From Dehalococcoidia bacterium (GTDB taxonomy: Bacteria; Chloroflexota; Dehalococcoidia; Dehalococcoidales; RBG-16-60-22), in assembly GCA_003141235.1 (NCBI GenBank), contig PLLL01000069.1, positions 8,734-56,402 on the forward strand: 47,669 bases of DNA. Reading direction: 5' to 3'. The translations under genes and the position numbers were made by a program. The notes under the pieces were generated by a model. The model did not search any database. It was not told the origin of the DNA and saw only the letters and a program-made list of their open reading frames with translations. Each line of letters starts with the position of its first letter. The first letter of the stretch is position 1. Shown here piece by piece: positions 28,026-37,136 of this stretch.

Positions 28026-29684
28026 GTGAAAAAGGGCCTATTTATTTTAATAGCTACTTTGTTAGTAGCTGTGCTCGCCCTGGGCGCTTGCAGTAAAACG
28101 ACGCCCACCACGACCACCGTTCCTGTTATAACTACCACCACTGCTGCCACCACGACAGTAGTACCCAAACCCACCACAACCACTCCAGCCGTCACGACCA
28201 CACCAGCCGCTACTACCGTAACACCCAAGTACGGCGGAGTGCTGAGGTTAAGCCGCTTCACCAGTGAAGGCCCCAGCGTCGGCGACCCGGCGAAACATGC
28301 AGGCATGAACAGCTACTATGAGGCTACCCCTTGCCTGGAGACATTGCTCCGTGCCGATGCCAGTGGTGCGCTGATACCCTGGCTGGCCACGGGCTGGAAG
28401 GAAGATGTTGCCAACAAGTCGATTACCCTTACCATCAGGCAGGGCGTGAAATTCCATGATGGTACACCGTTCGATGCCGAGGCGGTACGGTGGAACCTGC
28501 AAAACCGGATGGATGCGAAAATGGCGGCCATGAAAATGTTCGCTTCCGTAGCCGCTACGGATAACTACACCGTTGTCATCAAACTCGCCTCGTGGGATAG
28601 CACTATCGAGGGTAACCTGGCTTCCGGTCCCGGCATGATGATATCACCCACTAACTACACCAAGAACGGTGCAGATTATGCTGCCAATAATCCCGTGGGC
28701 ACTGGCCCGTTCGTGTTCAAATCCTGGCAAAAAGGCAGTGTTATAACTTATGACAGAAATCCCAACTACTGGCAGAAAGGGAAACCCTACCTTGACGAGA
28801 TTCAGTGGCAAACCGTCCCCGATATGAATACCAAAGCGATGAGTTTCATGGCGGGTGAACTGGATGTCGTTATGACTATGGACCTGCCCCAGATACAATC
28901 GATTAACGCCGCCGGCTTTACCACGCTGCACCAGGTAATCGGGTCGGGCGCCGATGGCTTCGTTTTCTCCTCGGCTAACGCCAGTTCCCCCTGGTCCAAC
29001 CTTAAAGTTCGCCAGGCGGCGATGTATGCCTTCAATGCCGCTGAATATACTACGGCGCTCTTCGGGAATGAAGCTGCGCCTGCCAACCAGATGGTAGGTG
29101 TGAGCAGCTGGGCCTACAATAAGGACGTAGTCGGCTACCCTTATAACCTGGACAAGGCCAAACAGCTGATGAAGGATGCCGGCTACGCGGACGGTTTTAA
29201 GTCCGTCATCTACGGCAGCCAGGATCCCACGACGAACAAGCGCGCCCTGGCTGTTCAGGCGTACCTGGCCAAGATAGGTATCACCCTGGACGTACAAATC
29301 ATCTCGACTGCACAGCTGATGCAGATGTATAGCCAGGGCGTAGGCTGGGAAGGACTTATCGGTGATTCGCTGGGGCAAAGTACCGATGTGGTAGATACGA
29401 TGAACAGGTACTATGCCGGTGGTGGCCTGATGTTCGCATCCATGGCTACCCCACCCGATTATCTCCAGCTAATCAAGGACGCTGTGGCCGCCCCGGATTT
29501 TGCGACCAAGCAACTTAAGTCCCAGGCATTGATGAAGATGACGACGGATACGTATTGTCTGATAATGACCCAGGATACCCGGTTCGATAACGGTTTTGAA
29601 CAGAAATACATCCGTAACTCCGGTATCTTAAAGAGTGTCAATACTCAGATGTGGACGCCGGAAGACTGCTGGATAGATAAATAA
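28026..29684 (+). CDS. Peptide/oligopeptide-type ABC transporter substrate-binding lipoprotein (SBP_bac_5)
   Basis: Lipobox LGACSK, Thr-rich linker, SBP_bac_5 signature KSITLTIRQGVKFHDGTPFDAEAVRWNLQN. Confidence 0.94.
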   Translation: MKKGLFILIATLLVAVLALGACSKTTPTTTTVPVITTTTAATTTVVPKPTTTTPAVTTTPAATTVTPKYGGVLRLSRFTSEGPSVGDPAKHAGMNSYYEATPCLETLLRADASGALIPWLATGWKEDVANKSITLTIRQGVKFHDGTPFDAEAVRWNLQNRMDAKMAAMKMFASVAATDNYTVVIKLASWDSTIEGNLASGPGMMISPTNYTKNGADYAANNPVGTGPFVFKSWQKGSVITYDRNPNYWQKGKPYLDEIQWQTVPDMNTKAMSFMAGELDVVMTMDLPQIQSINAAGFTTLHQVIGSGADGFVFSSANASSPWSNLKVRQAAMYAFNAAEYTTALFGNEAAPANQMVGVSSWAYNKDVVGYPYNLDKAKQLMKDAGYADGFKSVIYGSQDPTTNKRALAVQAYLAKIGITLDVQIISTAQLMQMYSQGVGWEGLIGDSLGQSTDVVDTMNRYYAGGGLMFASMATPPDYLQLIKDAVAAPDFATKQLKSQALMKMTTDTYCLIMTQDTRFDNGFEQKYIRNSGILKSVNTQMWTPEDCWIDK

Positions 29685-29726
29685 AACTGGTTTACTTTAA
29701 GCTTTGCCAGAATTGAAATAGCTTTA

Positions 29727-29770
29727 GGGGAAGCGCCGGTCGCACAGAATAAAGCCGCCGGCGTTTCCCC
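29727..29770 (+). terminator. Intercistronic hairpin between SBP and permease genes
   Basis: GGGGAAGCGCCGG ... CCGGCGTTTCCCC, one G-T pair. Confidence 0.6.
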
Positions 29771-29861
29771 GGGGCTTGACATCAGAATATATACCTTAGC
29801 TTGTAGCAGTGGCCTGTTAATTCAGGCAAGACATCAACCAAATTGAAAGGCGGAGACAAGC

Positions 29862-30806
29862 TTGGCAGCTTTTATTATCCGCAGGCTCTTACAGACTGTC
29901 GTCGTCGTTTTTCTGGTTACGCTGATAACTTTTATGCTGCTTCAGTTGGTGCCGGGAGACCCGGTGGTGGCTATGCTCGGCGGACAAGCGACACAGGAGC
30001 AGATTGTCGCCCTACAGAAGGAGCTATGGCTGGACCGGCCGGTGGTAGTGCAATACGTACACTGGCTGACGAACGCTTTACATGGCGACCTGGGCAGATC
30101 CATAATGCTGAATGACAGGGTAACCACCATTATCTTCCAGCGGTTACCTTATACTCTCTATTTATCTTCAATTGCTTTTATCATCAGTCCTATCATCGGT
30201 ATTTTCCTGGGTGCGTGGGGCGCGATAAGACGGGGTAAGTTTGTCGACCCATTCATCAGCCTGTTCGCTAATATAGGTATAGCCGTACCTATATTCTGGC
30301 TGGCTATCCTGGGCGCCTATTTCCTGGGTTTCAAGCTTCACTGGTTGGGCATTCAGGGTTTCGTCTGGCCGACCGAAGACCTGGTGAGGAGTATTAAACT
30401 AACTGTCATGCCCGTCATTTGCCTCGCCATTCCTGCTGTAGCGGTGATGGCACGCCAAACGAGGTCGAGCGTGCTGGAAGTAGTGCGTCAGGACTACGTA
30501 AGAACTGCCATGTCGAAAGGCTTGACAGAACGCACCGTAGTATTTAGACACGTTTTAAAGAATGCCCTTATTCCGGTGGTCACTTTACTGGGCCTTCAGG
30601 TACGGGTGCTTTTCGGCGGCTCGGTGCTTGTCGAGCAGGTGTTCAATATCAACGGTATGGGCAGATTGCTGGTCAGTGCCGGTTTTGGCAAGGATTTCCC
30701 GGTTTTGCAGGCTGAGGTTCTTATCATTGGCCTTGCAGTCAGCATAACCAATCTTCTGGTAGACATCTCTTACGGCTGGCTCGACCCCAGAATAAAGTAT
30801 GAGTGA
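29862..30806 (+). CDS. Peptide-type ABC transporter permease (DppB-like)
   Basis: AAFIIRRLLQTVVVVFLVTLITFMLLQLVPGDP, BPD_transp_1; TTG start. Confidence 0.94.
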   Translation: MAAFIIRRLLQTVVVVFLVTLITFMLLQLVPGDPVVAMLGGQATQEQIVALQKELWLDRPVVVQYVHWLTNALHGDLGRSIMLNDRVTTIIFQRLPYTLYLSSIAFIISPIIGIFLGAWGAIRRGKFVDPFISLFANIGIAVPIFWLAILGAYFLGFKLHWLGIQGFVWPTEDLVRSIKLTVMPVICLAIPAVAVMARQTRSSVLEVVRQDYVRTAMSKGLTERTVVFRHVLKNALIPVVTLLGLQVRVLFGGSVLVEQVFNINGMGRLLVSAGFGKDFPVLQAEVLIIGLAVSITNLLVDISYGWLDPRIKYE

Positions 30807-30816
30807 GTAATGGATT

Positions 30817-31713
30817 ATGTCTGAGGTTAAAATCCCTCTAGCAGAACCAGGAACCGCTCCGCAGCACGTCAGCGAGCTTCGCCGTATGGTTAAGGTGATG
30901 TTAAGCCGCTGGATAGTTGTTTTTGGTACGGTTATCATCCTGATATTAATACTCGTTGCTATTTTCGCGCCCTTATTAGCCCCCTATGACCCTAATGAAC
31001 AGCATCTAAGTATTACTCTACAACCTCCTTCAAAGGAGTTCCGTTTGGGCACGGATGACCTCGGAAGAGATTTGCTAAGCCGCATCATCTGGGGCTCGCG
31101 GATATCGATGCTGGTAGGTATTGTAGCGGTAAGCATCGCCGGCGTCTTCGGCATGGGACTGGGACTGATAGCTGGCTATTACGGCAAATGGACTCAGAGC
31201 ATTATCATGAGATTTATCGATGCCCTTATGGCTATCCCGCCCCTCGTGTTAATCCTTGCGATAGCGGCAGTGCTAGGCAGTGGTCTTTTCAACGTACTGT
31301 TGGCTATTGGTGTGGGTTTGATGCCGACCTACTGCCGCCTGATGTGCGGCCAGATACTATCTTTAAAAGAGAATGATTACGTCATTGCTGCCAGGTCGGT
31401 AGGCGCCAGTAATGCGCGTATCATGCTCCGGCATCTTCTTCCCAACTCCTTCCCCCCGCTGCTGGTATTGATTACGCTTAACATGGGTTCGGCTATCCTG
31501 ATGGAGGCGACCTTAAGTTTCCTGGGCATCGGCATCAGTCCGCCCACAGCGACCTGGGGAGCCCTGATCAGCGACGGACAAACTCATATACTTAACAGTC
31601 CTATGCTTTCTTTCCTGCCGGGTATCTGTATATTGCTTGTCGTCCTTTCGTTTAACATGGTAGGTGACGGCCTGAGAGATGCTTTAGACCCCAGGCTGAG
31701 GGGGACATTATAA
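30817..31713 (+). CDS. Peptide-type ABC transporter permease (DppC-like)
   Basis: LGTDDLGRDLLSRIIWGSRISMLVG; MVGDGLRDALDPRLRGTL C-terminus. Confidence 0.94.
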   Translation: MSEVKIPLAEPGTAPQHVSELRRMVKVMLSRWIVVFGTVIILILILVAIFAPLLAPYDPNEQHLSITLQPPSKEFRLGTDDLGRDLLSRIIWGSRISMLVGIVAVSIAGVFGMGLGLIAGYYGKWTQSIIMRFIDALMAIPPLVLILAIAAVLGSGLFNVLLAIGVGLMPTYCRLMCGQILSLKENDYVIAARSVGASNARIMLRHLLPNSFPPLLVLITLNMGSAILMEATLSFLGIGISPPTATWGALISDGQTHILNSPMLSFLPGICILLVVLSFNMVGDGLRDALDPRLRGTL

Positions 31714-31853
31714 TTAGGTCGATGTAATTCTTGCGGTTAATGCAATAATTCTTTGAACAGGCTTAATCTGTATTACCAGCAAGGTGATATACTTTCACAG
31801 TATTATCATAAAACAGATTCCATTTTCTGAAGGTATCTATTGAAGGAGGTAAA

Positions 31854-33953
31854 GTGACCGGAAAAACCAAGTTTCAAAAGATACTGGAACCTTGTAACCT
31901 GGGGCCGCTGCAGCTTAAAAACCGTATGATAAAAACGGCATCAGGAACAGCCAGCAGTTACGACATGGGCGGCTTCGTAAATAAAAGGCACCTCGCCATG
32001 TATGAAGCCATCGCCAGAGGCGGCGTGGGTCTCATCATCGTAGAAATGGGCGGGATTGACCCTCCCCTGGGCCTGCATAATCGCAATCAGCTGCTTCTCA
32101 ACGATGATGAGCATATTTCCGGCTTCAGCGAATTGACCCAGATTATCCACAAACATGGCTGCTATACATTGCAGCAGTTGTTCCATGCCGGGCCATGGCA
32201 TGACCCCCATTCCGGTTTTCAGCCGATTTCCTCTTCATCCATGATGGCGGATGAAGTACTAGGGCTTATTCCGTCTGAAGTGCCCACGGCGCTATCCGGC
32301 AACCAGTTGCCCCGTGGTATAACCATTCCGGAGATTGAAGACATTGTGGATAAGTTCGCCATGACAGCCGAACGGGCGAAGAAGGCCGGGTTTGACGGCG
32401 TGGAGGTAAATTGCGGCACCGGCCACCTCGTTAATAGTTTTCTATCACGCATCTGGAACAAGCGCGAGGATTCCTATGGCTGCCAGAACATGGAAAACCG
32501 AACCCGGTTTGCGGTTGAAATCATACGCGAAATTAAGAGGCGCCTGGGACAGGATTTCGTGATTTCGGCGCTGGTTAATGTCATGGAACTCGGACACGCC
32601 AAAGGCACGACAATCGGTGAAAGTCAACAGATTGCCCGGATTTTACAGAAGGCCGGCGCTGATTGTATCCATGCCAGAGCCAATGCATATTCCGGCCTGC
32701 CTGAAATTATCAGGGCGGAGCAATATTTCTATCCCGAGCCTCCGAAACCATTAATAAAAGAGCTCGATTGGAGGCGTAAAGGGGCAGGGGCGCTTGTCCC
32801 CTTAGCGGCCGCCATTAAAGAAGTAGTCTCGATACCGGTTATTACCGTAGGCAGACTCGACCCGGTCATCGGGGAAGAGGTTCTACGTCAGGGCAAGGCA
32901 GATTTGATTGGTATGACCAGGCGTCTGCTGGCGGACCCGGAGCTCCCGAATAAAGTAGCTTCCGGTAAAATGGAGGAAATACGCCCGTGCACCGCCTGCC
33001 TGTTTTGCACTTCACGGATACGCACTTACCTTCCTATTGCCTGCCAGGTGAACGCCGCTTTAGGTAACGAAGCGGACTACATCATCAAACCGGCGGAGAA
33101 AAAGAAAAGAGTACTGGTAATCGGCAGCGGCCCGGCCGGCATGGAGGCGGCCAGAGTGTCCGCGATTAAAGGGCACGACGTAATACTTTATGAAAAAGGG
33201 CATAGATTGGGGGGCCTGATGCCCTTGGCTTCACTGGTAAAAGGGCATGAAGGTGAATTTTTAATGGAATTTGTTCACTATCTTGAGAGCCAGATTATCA
33301 AGCTGGGTGTGGATATCAGGATGGGGAAAGAACTTAATCTCAAAATAATCGAGGAACTTAAGCCGGATGCCGTCATCGTGGCGGCGGGCGGTATTCCCAC
33401 CGTTCCGGATATACCCGGAATTAATCGCCGCAATGTGGTCAGCGTTCCCAAACTGCACCGCATGCTCAAGTTTTATTTAAGGTTCCTCAGCCCGATGTTT
33501 CTGGGGCAGCTCACAAAACTCTGGATGCCCATCGGTAAAAAGGTGGTTATTATCGGCGGCGGCTTGCAAGGCTGCGAGCTGGCCGAATTCCTGGTCAAAC
33601 ACGGCAGAAAGGTAACCATCGTTGAATCAGCCGAGACTCTGGGCAATGGAGTCCCCGAGCGCAAGCGGCACCCTCTTTTCCGGTGGTTGAATAAAAAGGG
33701 AGTGACCATGATGGCCGGAGTGAAATACGAGGAGATAACAGCAAAAGGGCTGACCATCGTTACAAAAGAAGGCGAGAGGCAGACTATTGAAGCGGATACC
33801 ATAGTGCCGGCGGAGCCGTTACTGCCAAACCCCGGGCTTCTTGAAACTCTTAAAGGTAAAGTCGCCGAGGTCTATCTCATCGGAGATTGTGCTGAGCCCA
33901 AGGTAATAATCGATGCCGTGGCGGCCGGTTACCGCGTGGCCAATTCTCTTTAA
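31854..33953 (+). CDS. OYE-family NADH:flavin oxidoreductase / 2,4-dienoyl-CoA reductase-like (FMN, 4Fe-4S, FAD)
   Basis: OYE TIM barrel, CTACLFCTSRIRTYLPIAC Fe-S motif, RVLVIGSGPAGMEAARVSAIKGHDV; SD gaaggaggtaaaGTG. Confidence 0.93.
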   Translation: MTGKTKFQKILEPCNLGPLQLKNRMIKTASGTASSYDMGGFVNKRHLAMYEAIARGGVGLIIVEMGGIDPPLGLHNRNQLLLNDDEHISGFSELTQIIHKHGCYTLQQLFHAGPWHDPHSGFQPISSSSMMADEVLGLIPSEVPTALSGNQLPRGITIPEIEDIVDKFAMTAERAKKAGFDGVEVNCGTGHLVNSFLSRIWNKREDSYGCQNMENRTRFAVEIIREIKRRLGQDFVISALVNVMELGHAKGTTIGESQQIARILQKAGADCIHARANAYSGLPEIIRAEQYFYPEPPKPLIKELDWRRKGAGALVPLAAAIKEVVSIPVITVGRLDPVIGEEVLRQGKADLIGMTRRLLADPELPNKVASGKMEEIRPCTACLFCTSRIRTYLPIACQVNAALGNEADYIIKPAEKKKRVLVIGSGPAGMEAARVSAIKGHDVILYEKGHRLGGLMPLASLVKGHEGEFLMEFVHYLESQIIKLGVDIRMGKELNLKIIEELKPDAVIVAAGGIPTVPDIPGINRRNVVSVPKLHRMLKFYLRFLSPMFLGQLTKLWMPIGKKVVIIGGGLQGCELAEFLVKHGRKVTIVESAETLGNGVPERKRHPLFRWLNKKGVTMMAGVKYEEITAKGLTIVTKEGERQTIEADTIVPAEPLLPNPGLLETLKGKVAEVYLIGDCAEPKVIIDAVAAGYRVANSL

Positions 33954-33990
33954 ATTACAACGGCACATTAAAATAAATAAAAAAATCGAT

Positions 33991-34016
33991 AGTCAATATA
34001 GACAGTCAATATAGAA
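33991..34016 (+). repeat. 13-nt tandem direct repeat AGTCAATATAGA(C/A)
   Basis: AGTCAATATAGAC AGTCAATATAGAA read directly. Confidence 0.7.
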
Positions 34017-34129
34017 TGCTCTTTGACATCCAAGGGTGTGTATTATACAATTTGTGAACTTGTTCTCAGATGAAATTTTGAAAGGACTTTCTCCACCACT
34101 TCAGAATCCCGGAACATTTTAGAAGATAA

Positions 34130-35573
34130 ATGCAGACATTTATTATTGAAAACCCGTAGGGCAGAAGACCACGCACTTGTGCGTGGATGAATGAAAGCCA
34201 AACGAGCGAAAGCTCGAAACGTTAAAGAACCACGCGCTTGCGCGTGGGTATCTATTAAACGGTTATTACAGAGTGTATTAGTACTTCTTGTACTTACCTT
34301 CCTCGTGTTTCTGGTTATCCATTTATTACCTGGTGACCCCCTATTGCTTTACACCGGGCAAAGCAATGCCGCCACTTTATCAACCGAGCAGCTCCATAGT
34401 CTACGGGCGGAGTATGGATTGGATAAACCATTGCTGGTGCAGTATTTTGTCTGGATATATAACGTTCTCCACGGCGACATGGGAAAATCAATCTTCTATA
34501 ACGATAAGGTAAGCACCCTGATTATTCAACGCATGCCGGTGACTATTCATTTGGGGTTAACGGCCATCCTGATAGGCGCTATTGTCGGTATCACTTTCGG
34601 TGTAATTTGCGCTCTAAGGCGCGGCAAATGGATTGACTCATTGTTAACTTTCATTGCCAACATCGGGATAACAGCGCCTGGATTCTGGGTGGGTATTTTG
34701 ATGATTTATCTTTTTCCCTCCAGCTGCATTGGCTGCCTACCAATGGCTATACCTCGCCCTTTCAGGATTTCTGGAAAGAAGGTGATGGTCATCGGCGGCG
34801 GCCCGGCCGGTATGGAAGCCGCGCGGACTCTGGCAGAACGCGGTCATGAAACTTCTCTCTATGAAAAGTCCGATAAACTCGGCGGTCAATGGAAACTGGT
34901 TTCCAACTTTCTGCCTGATGAGGCGAAGCTTATCAACTATCTGTCAACCGGCATGCGGAAAGCCGGCGTAAAAGTCTTCTTGAACCGGGAGGTAACCGCC
35001 GCGATGGTTGAAGAAATGAAACCGGATGTGGCGGTAGTCGCCACCGGGTCTGACCCGGTCCCTCTGCACGTACCGGGGGCTGACGGTAAAAATGTAGTCC
35101 AGGCTACTGGTGTTTTGGCTGGAAACATTGAACTGGGAAATGAGGTAGTGATAATCGGCGGGAGGCTGGTCGGCCTGACGACTGCCCTTTTCCTGGCTGA
35201 ACAGGGTAAGAAGGTCTCAGTAATCACCCGGAATAAAATTGCCCGCGGACTAATGCATAATACCAAAATGGTCTTCCATGAATACCTGTTGAAAAATAAT
35301 GTCCGCCTGTTTCCTAACTGCACGCCGGAAAGTATTACGGAAAACGGCGTTAACTGCTGGTGGGATAGCGGAGAGCCTCCGGAGAAGGATAATATATTCT
35401 TTTTCTTAAAGGCGGATAACGTAGTTTTGGCCGTCGGGGCGGTTAATAATTACCGGCTGGGCGACCTGATTACCGGAATCGTACCCGAGACCTATAAAAT
35501 AGGGGACTGTTCGGGGAAGCGCAGCGTTTTTGCGGCCATGCGCGAAGGCTCGGAAATAGCGCGGAAGATTTAA
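34130..35573 (+). pseudogene. Degraded chimera: DppB-like permease N-terminus (interrupted and frameshifted) fused to the C-terminal FAD/NAD(P) half of an OYE/FadH-like reductase
   Basis: MQTFII (34130-34147) + insert + IKRLLQSVLVLL...; out-of-frame FSLQLHWLPTNGYTSPFQDFWK after the T5 run at 34711; KKVMVIGGGPAGMEAA from ~34777. Confidence 0.85.
34148..34253. mobile_element. ~106-bp hairpin-rich insert resembling an IS200/IS605-type right end or non-autonomous derivative
   Basis: Hairpins CCACGCA-CTTG-TGCGTGG (34169-34186), CGAGC-GAAA-GCTCG (34203-34216), CCACGCG-CTTG-CGCGTGG (34230-34247); splits the dppB-like 5' end. Confidence 0.5.
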
Positions 35574-36460
35574 CCGGAAGTCGGAATGAGTGGACTGTAT
35601 AACCCGCATCTCAGTATCAAATAACGCATGGACAGGTCACCGAGCAATCCGAAAATGATGGCCGCATAAAGTATAACCAGCGGGCTTGCTTCAAGACCAA
35701 CTATGAAGCTGTAAATTACTACCGTCATTGGCACGACCATGCCCAGAATAACCACCACGATCCAGAATAAAAGCGACCATTTTCTCAGAACCATATATTT
35801 TACCGATGCCTTACCGGCTTGAGATGTATACCTTACACTAATTAGATACACGGGGATGAGCAGAACGAAGCCTATCAGCAAGATACGGATAGCTTCCTCT
35901 ACCGGTATTCCGGCTACTATCTTGCCTTGAGTTAAATAGATGCCTAAAGTTAATTCGGCCCCTCCCCAGAGTCCGCTGACGACATACAGTATGGGCAGCA
36001 GCGCCGTGTTCCATAGCGGAATCCCGTTGACAGTATTCATGGCAAACCCGCCGTAGATTACCGTCAGGAAGGCGAATATATTTGTTGCTATCAATAAAAA
36101 AGTGAGTGGATTCGACCAGAGGGTTAAGCCCATATGCGCTAATCCTGAAGCGAGGAAAAGAATGACGAAAATTAACCCACGGGAAATCCAGGAGGTCTTC
36201 CAGCCTGATGAAAATACCATCCGCCAGAACCTCAAAGGTTTACCCAGGAAGATAAGGTGGAATCCGCCGCCTAACAAAGCGCAGATGAGCCAGCCAACCA
36301 GCATCCCTGGTAAACTGCCGAAGATAGAAGAGACCATGAATGTTCCTGCCCCCAACTCAATAAAAAAGAAGGCGAACCAGAGCAGCGCCCCTCTCTTTTC
36401 TATCCACTCCCTTTGGGGGGTATAGCTGGCCATAAACTCATAGGGTCTGGTCTGGATCAT
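35570..36460 (-). CDS. NrfD/PsrC-like membrane quinone-interacting subunit
   Basis: Polytopic protein; FFFIELGAGTFMVSSIFG; follows the FeS subunit gene. Confidence 0.85.
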   Translation of the reverse strand: MIQTRPYEFMASYTPQREWIEKRGALLWFAFFFIELGAGTFMVSSIFGSLPGMLVGWLICALLGGGFHLIFLGKPLRFWRMVFSSGWKTSWISRGLIFVILFLASGLAHMGLTLWSNPLTFLLIATNIFAFLTVIYGGFAMNTVNGIPLWNTALLPILYVVSGLWGGAELTLGIYLTQGKIVAGIPVEEAIRILLIGFVLLIPVYLISVRYTSQAGKASVKYMVLRKWSLLFWIVVVILGMVVPMTVVIYSFIVGLEASPLVILYAAIIFGLLGDLSMRYLILRCGLYSPLIPTSG

Positions 36461-36488
36461 TTATTCCGCCTTTGCTAACTGGTATTTT

Positions 36489-37136
36489 TCATCCCATAAC
36501 GTAATATATGGAGGTATCGGTACCATATTCCGGATGGAATTGTACAGCTCGCCATTTCCTGATAAGTATTGAAATCTCACTATCAGGGTCATCCAGGTCT
36601 CCGAAGTATCTTGCCTTGGCCGGGCAAATATTAACACAGGCGGGAGTCGCTTCCCGGTCGATACCCGGTTTCAGTCCCAGCGCCATTCCGGCGTCAATTC
36701 TTTCCATGCAAAAATTGCATTTTAAGACCGTACCGATTTGATGAGGATACAGCTTTTTACCCAGTTTCTCAAACTCGGTCAGACCCTGACCGGGATAATA
36801 TTCTAACTCTTTGGAGTAGTAGGTACGAACCTGAAAAGGACAGGCTACCAGGCAGTAGCGGCAGCCAACGCACTTATTACTGTCAATCCAGACAATCCCA
36901 TCCTCACGCCTTTGCGTAGCCCTGGTCGGGCAAGCATCAACACACTTTGCTTCCTTACAGTGATTGCATAATACCGGATAGACATGCTTGGTAGCTCTGG
37001 GATACACGCCTGTTTCTGAAAACAGCAGCCTCCCCCACAAAACGCCCGGCGGTAAAAAGTGCTCCTGCTCGCACTTGACGGCACAGCTATTACAGCCGAC
37101 GCACTTTTCCAGGTTAATCAGCATACCCCATCTCAT
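36489..37136 (-). CDS. 4Fe-4S ferredoxin-type electron-transfer subunit (DmsB/PhsB-like)
   Basis: CVGCNSCAVKCEQ, CNHCKEAKCVDACPTRA, CVGCRYCLVACPF, CNFCMERI...CVNICPAKA (four clusters). Confidence 0.94.
   Translation of the reverse strand: MRWGMLINLEKCVGCNSCAVKCEQEHFLPPGVLWGRLLFSETGVYPRATKHVYPVLCNHCKEAKCVDACPTRATQRREDGIVWIDSNKCVGCRYCLVACPFQVRTYYSKELEYYPGQGLTEFEKLGKKLYPHQIGTVLKCNFCMERIDAGMALGLKPGIDREATPACVNICPAKARYFGDLDDPDSEISILIRKWRAVQFHPEYGTDTSIYYVMG

Noticed and set aside
28080-28230. Thr-rich segment after the SBP lipobox (and equivalent at 46235-46320) as an unusual repeat
   Set aside because: Ordinary low-complexity linker between lipid anchor and binding domain; same in both SBPs.
28644-29378. 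244-aa minus-strand ORF
   Set aside because: Antisense to the well-supported SBP gene, no domain signature.
34169-34247. Two CCACGC hairpins as a minimal CRISPR array (similar to type I-E repeat stems)
   Set aside because: Only two non-identical copies at 61-bp spacing, internal third hairpin, no further units and no cas genes; the location inside the dppB-like 5' end fits an inserted element better.
34191-35573. A novel membrane-anchored flavoprotein made by fusion of a permease domain to a FAD oxidoreductase
   Set aside because: The permease part is cut mid-domain, has a frameshifted ~20-residue junction peptide, and its true start is split by an insert; degradation explains it better than a functional fusion, although expression was not tested.
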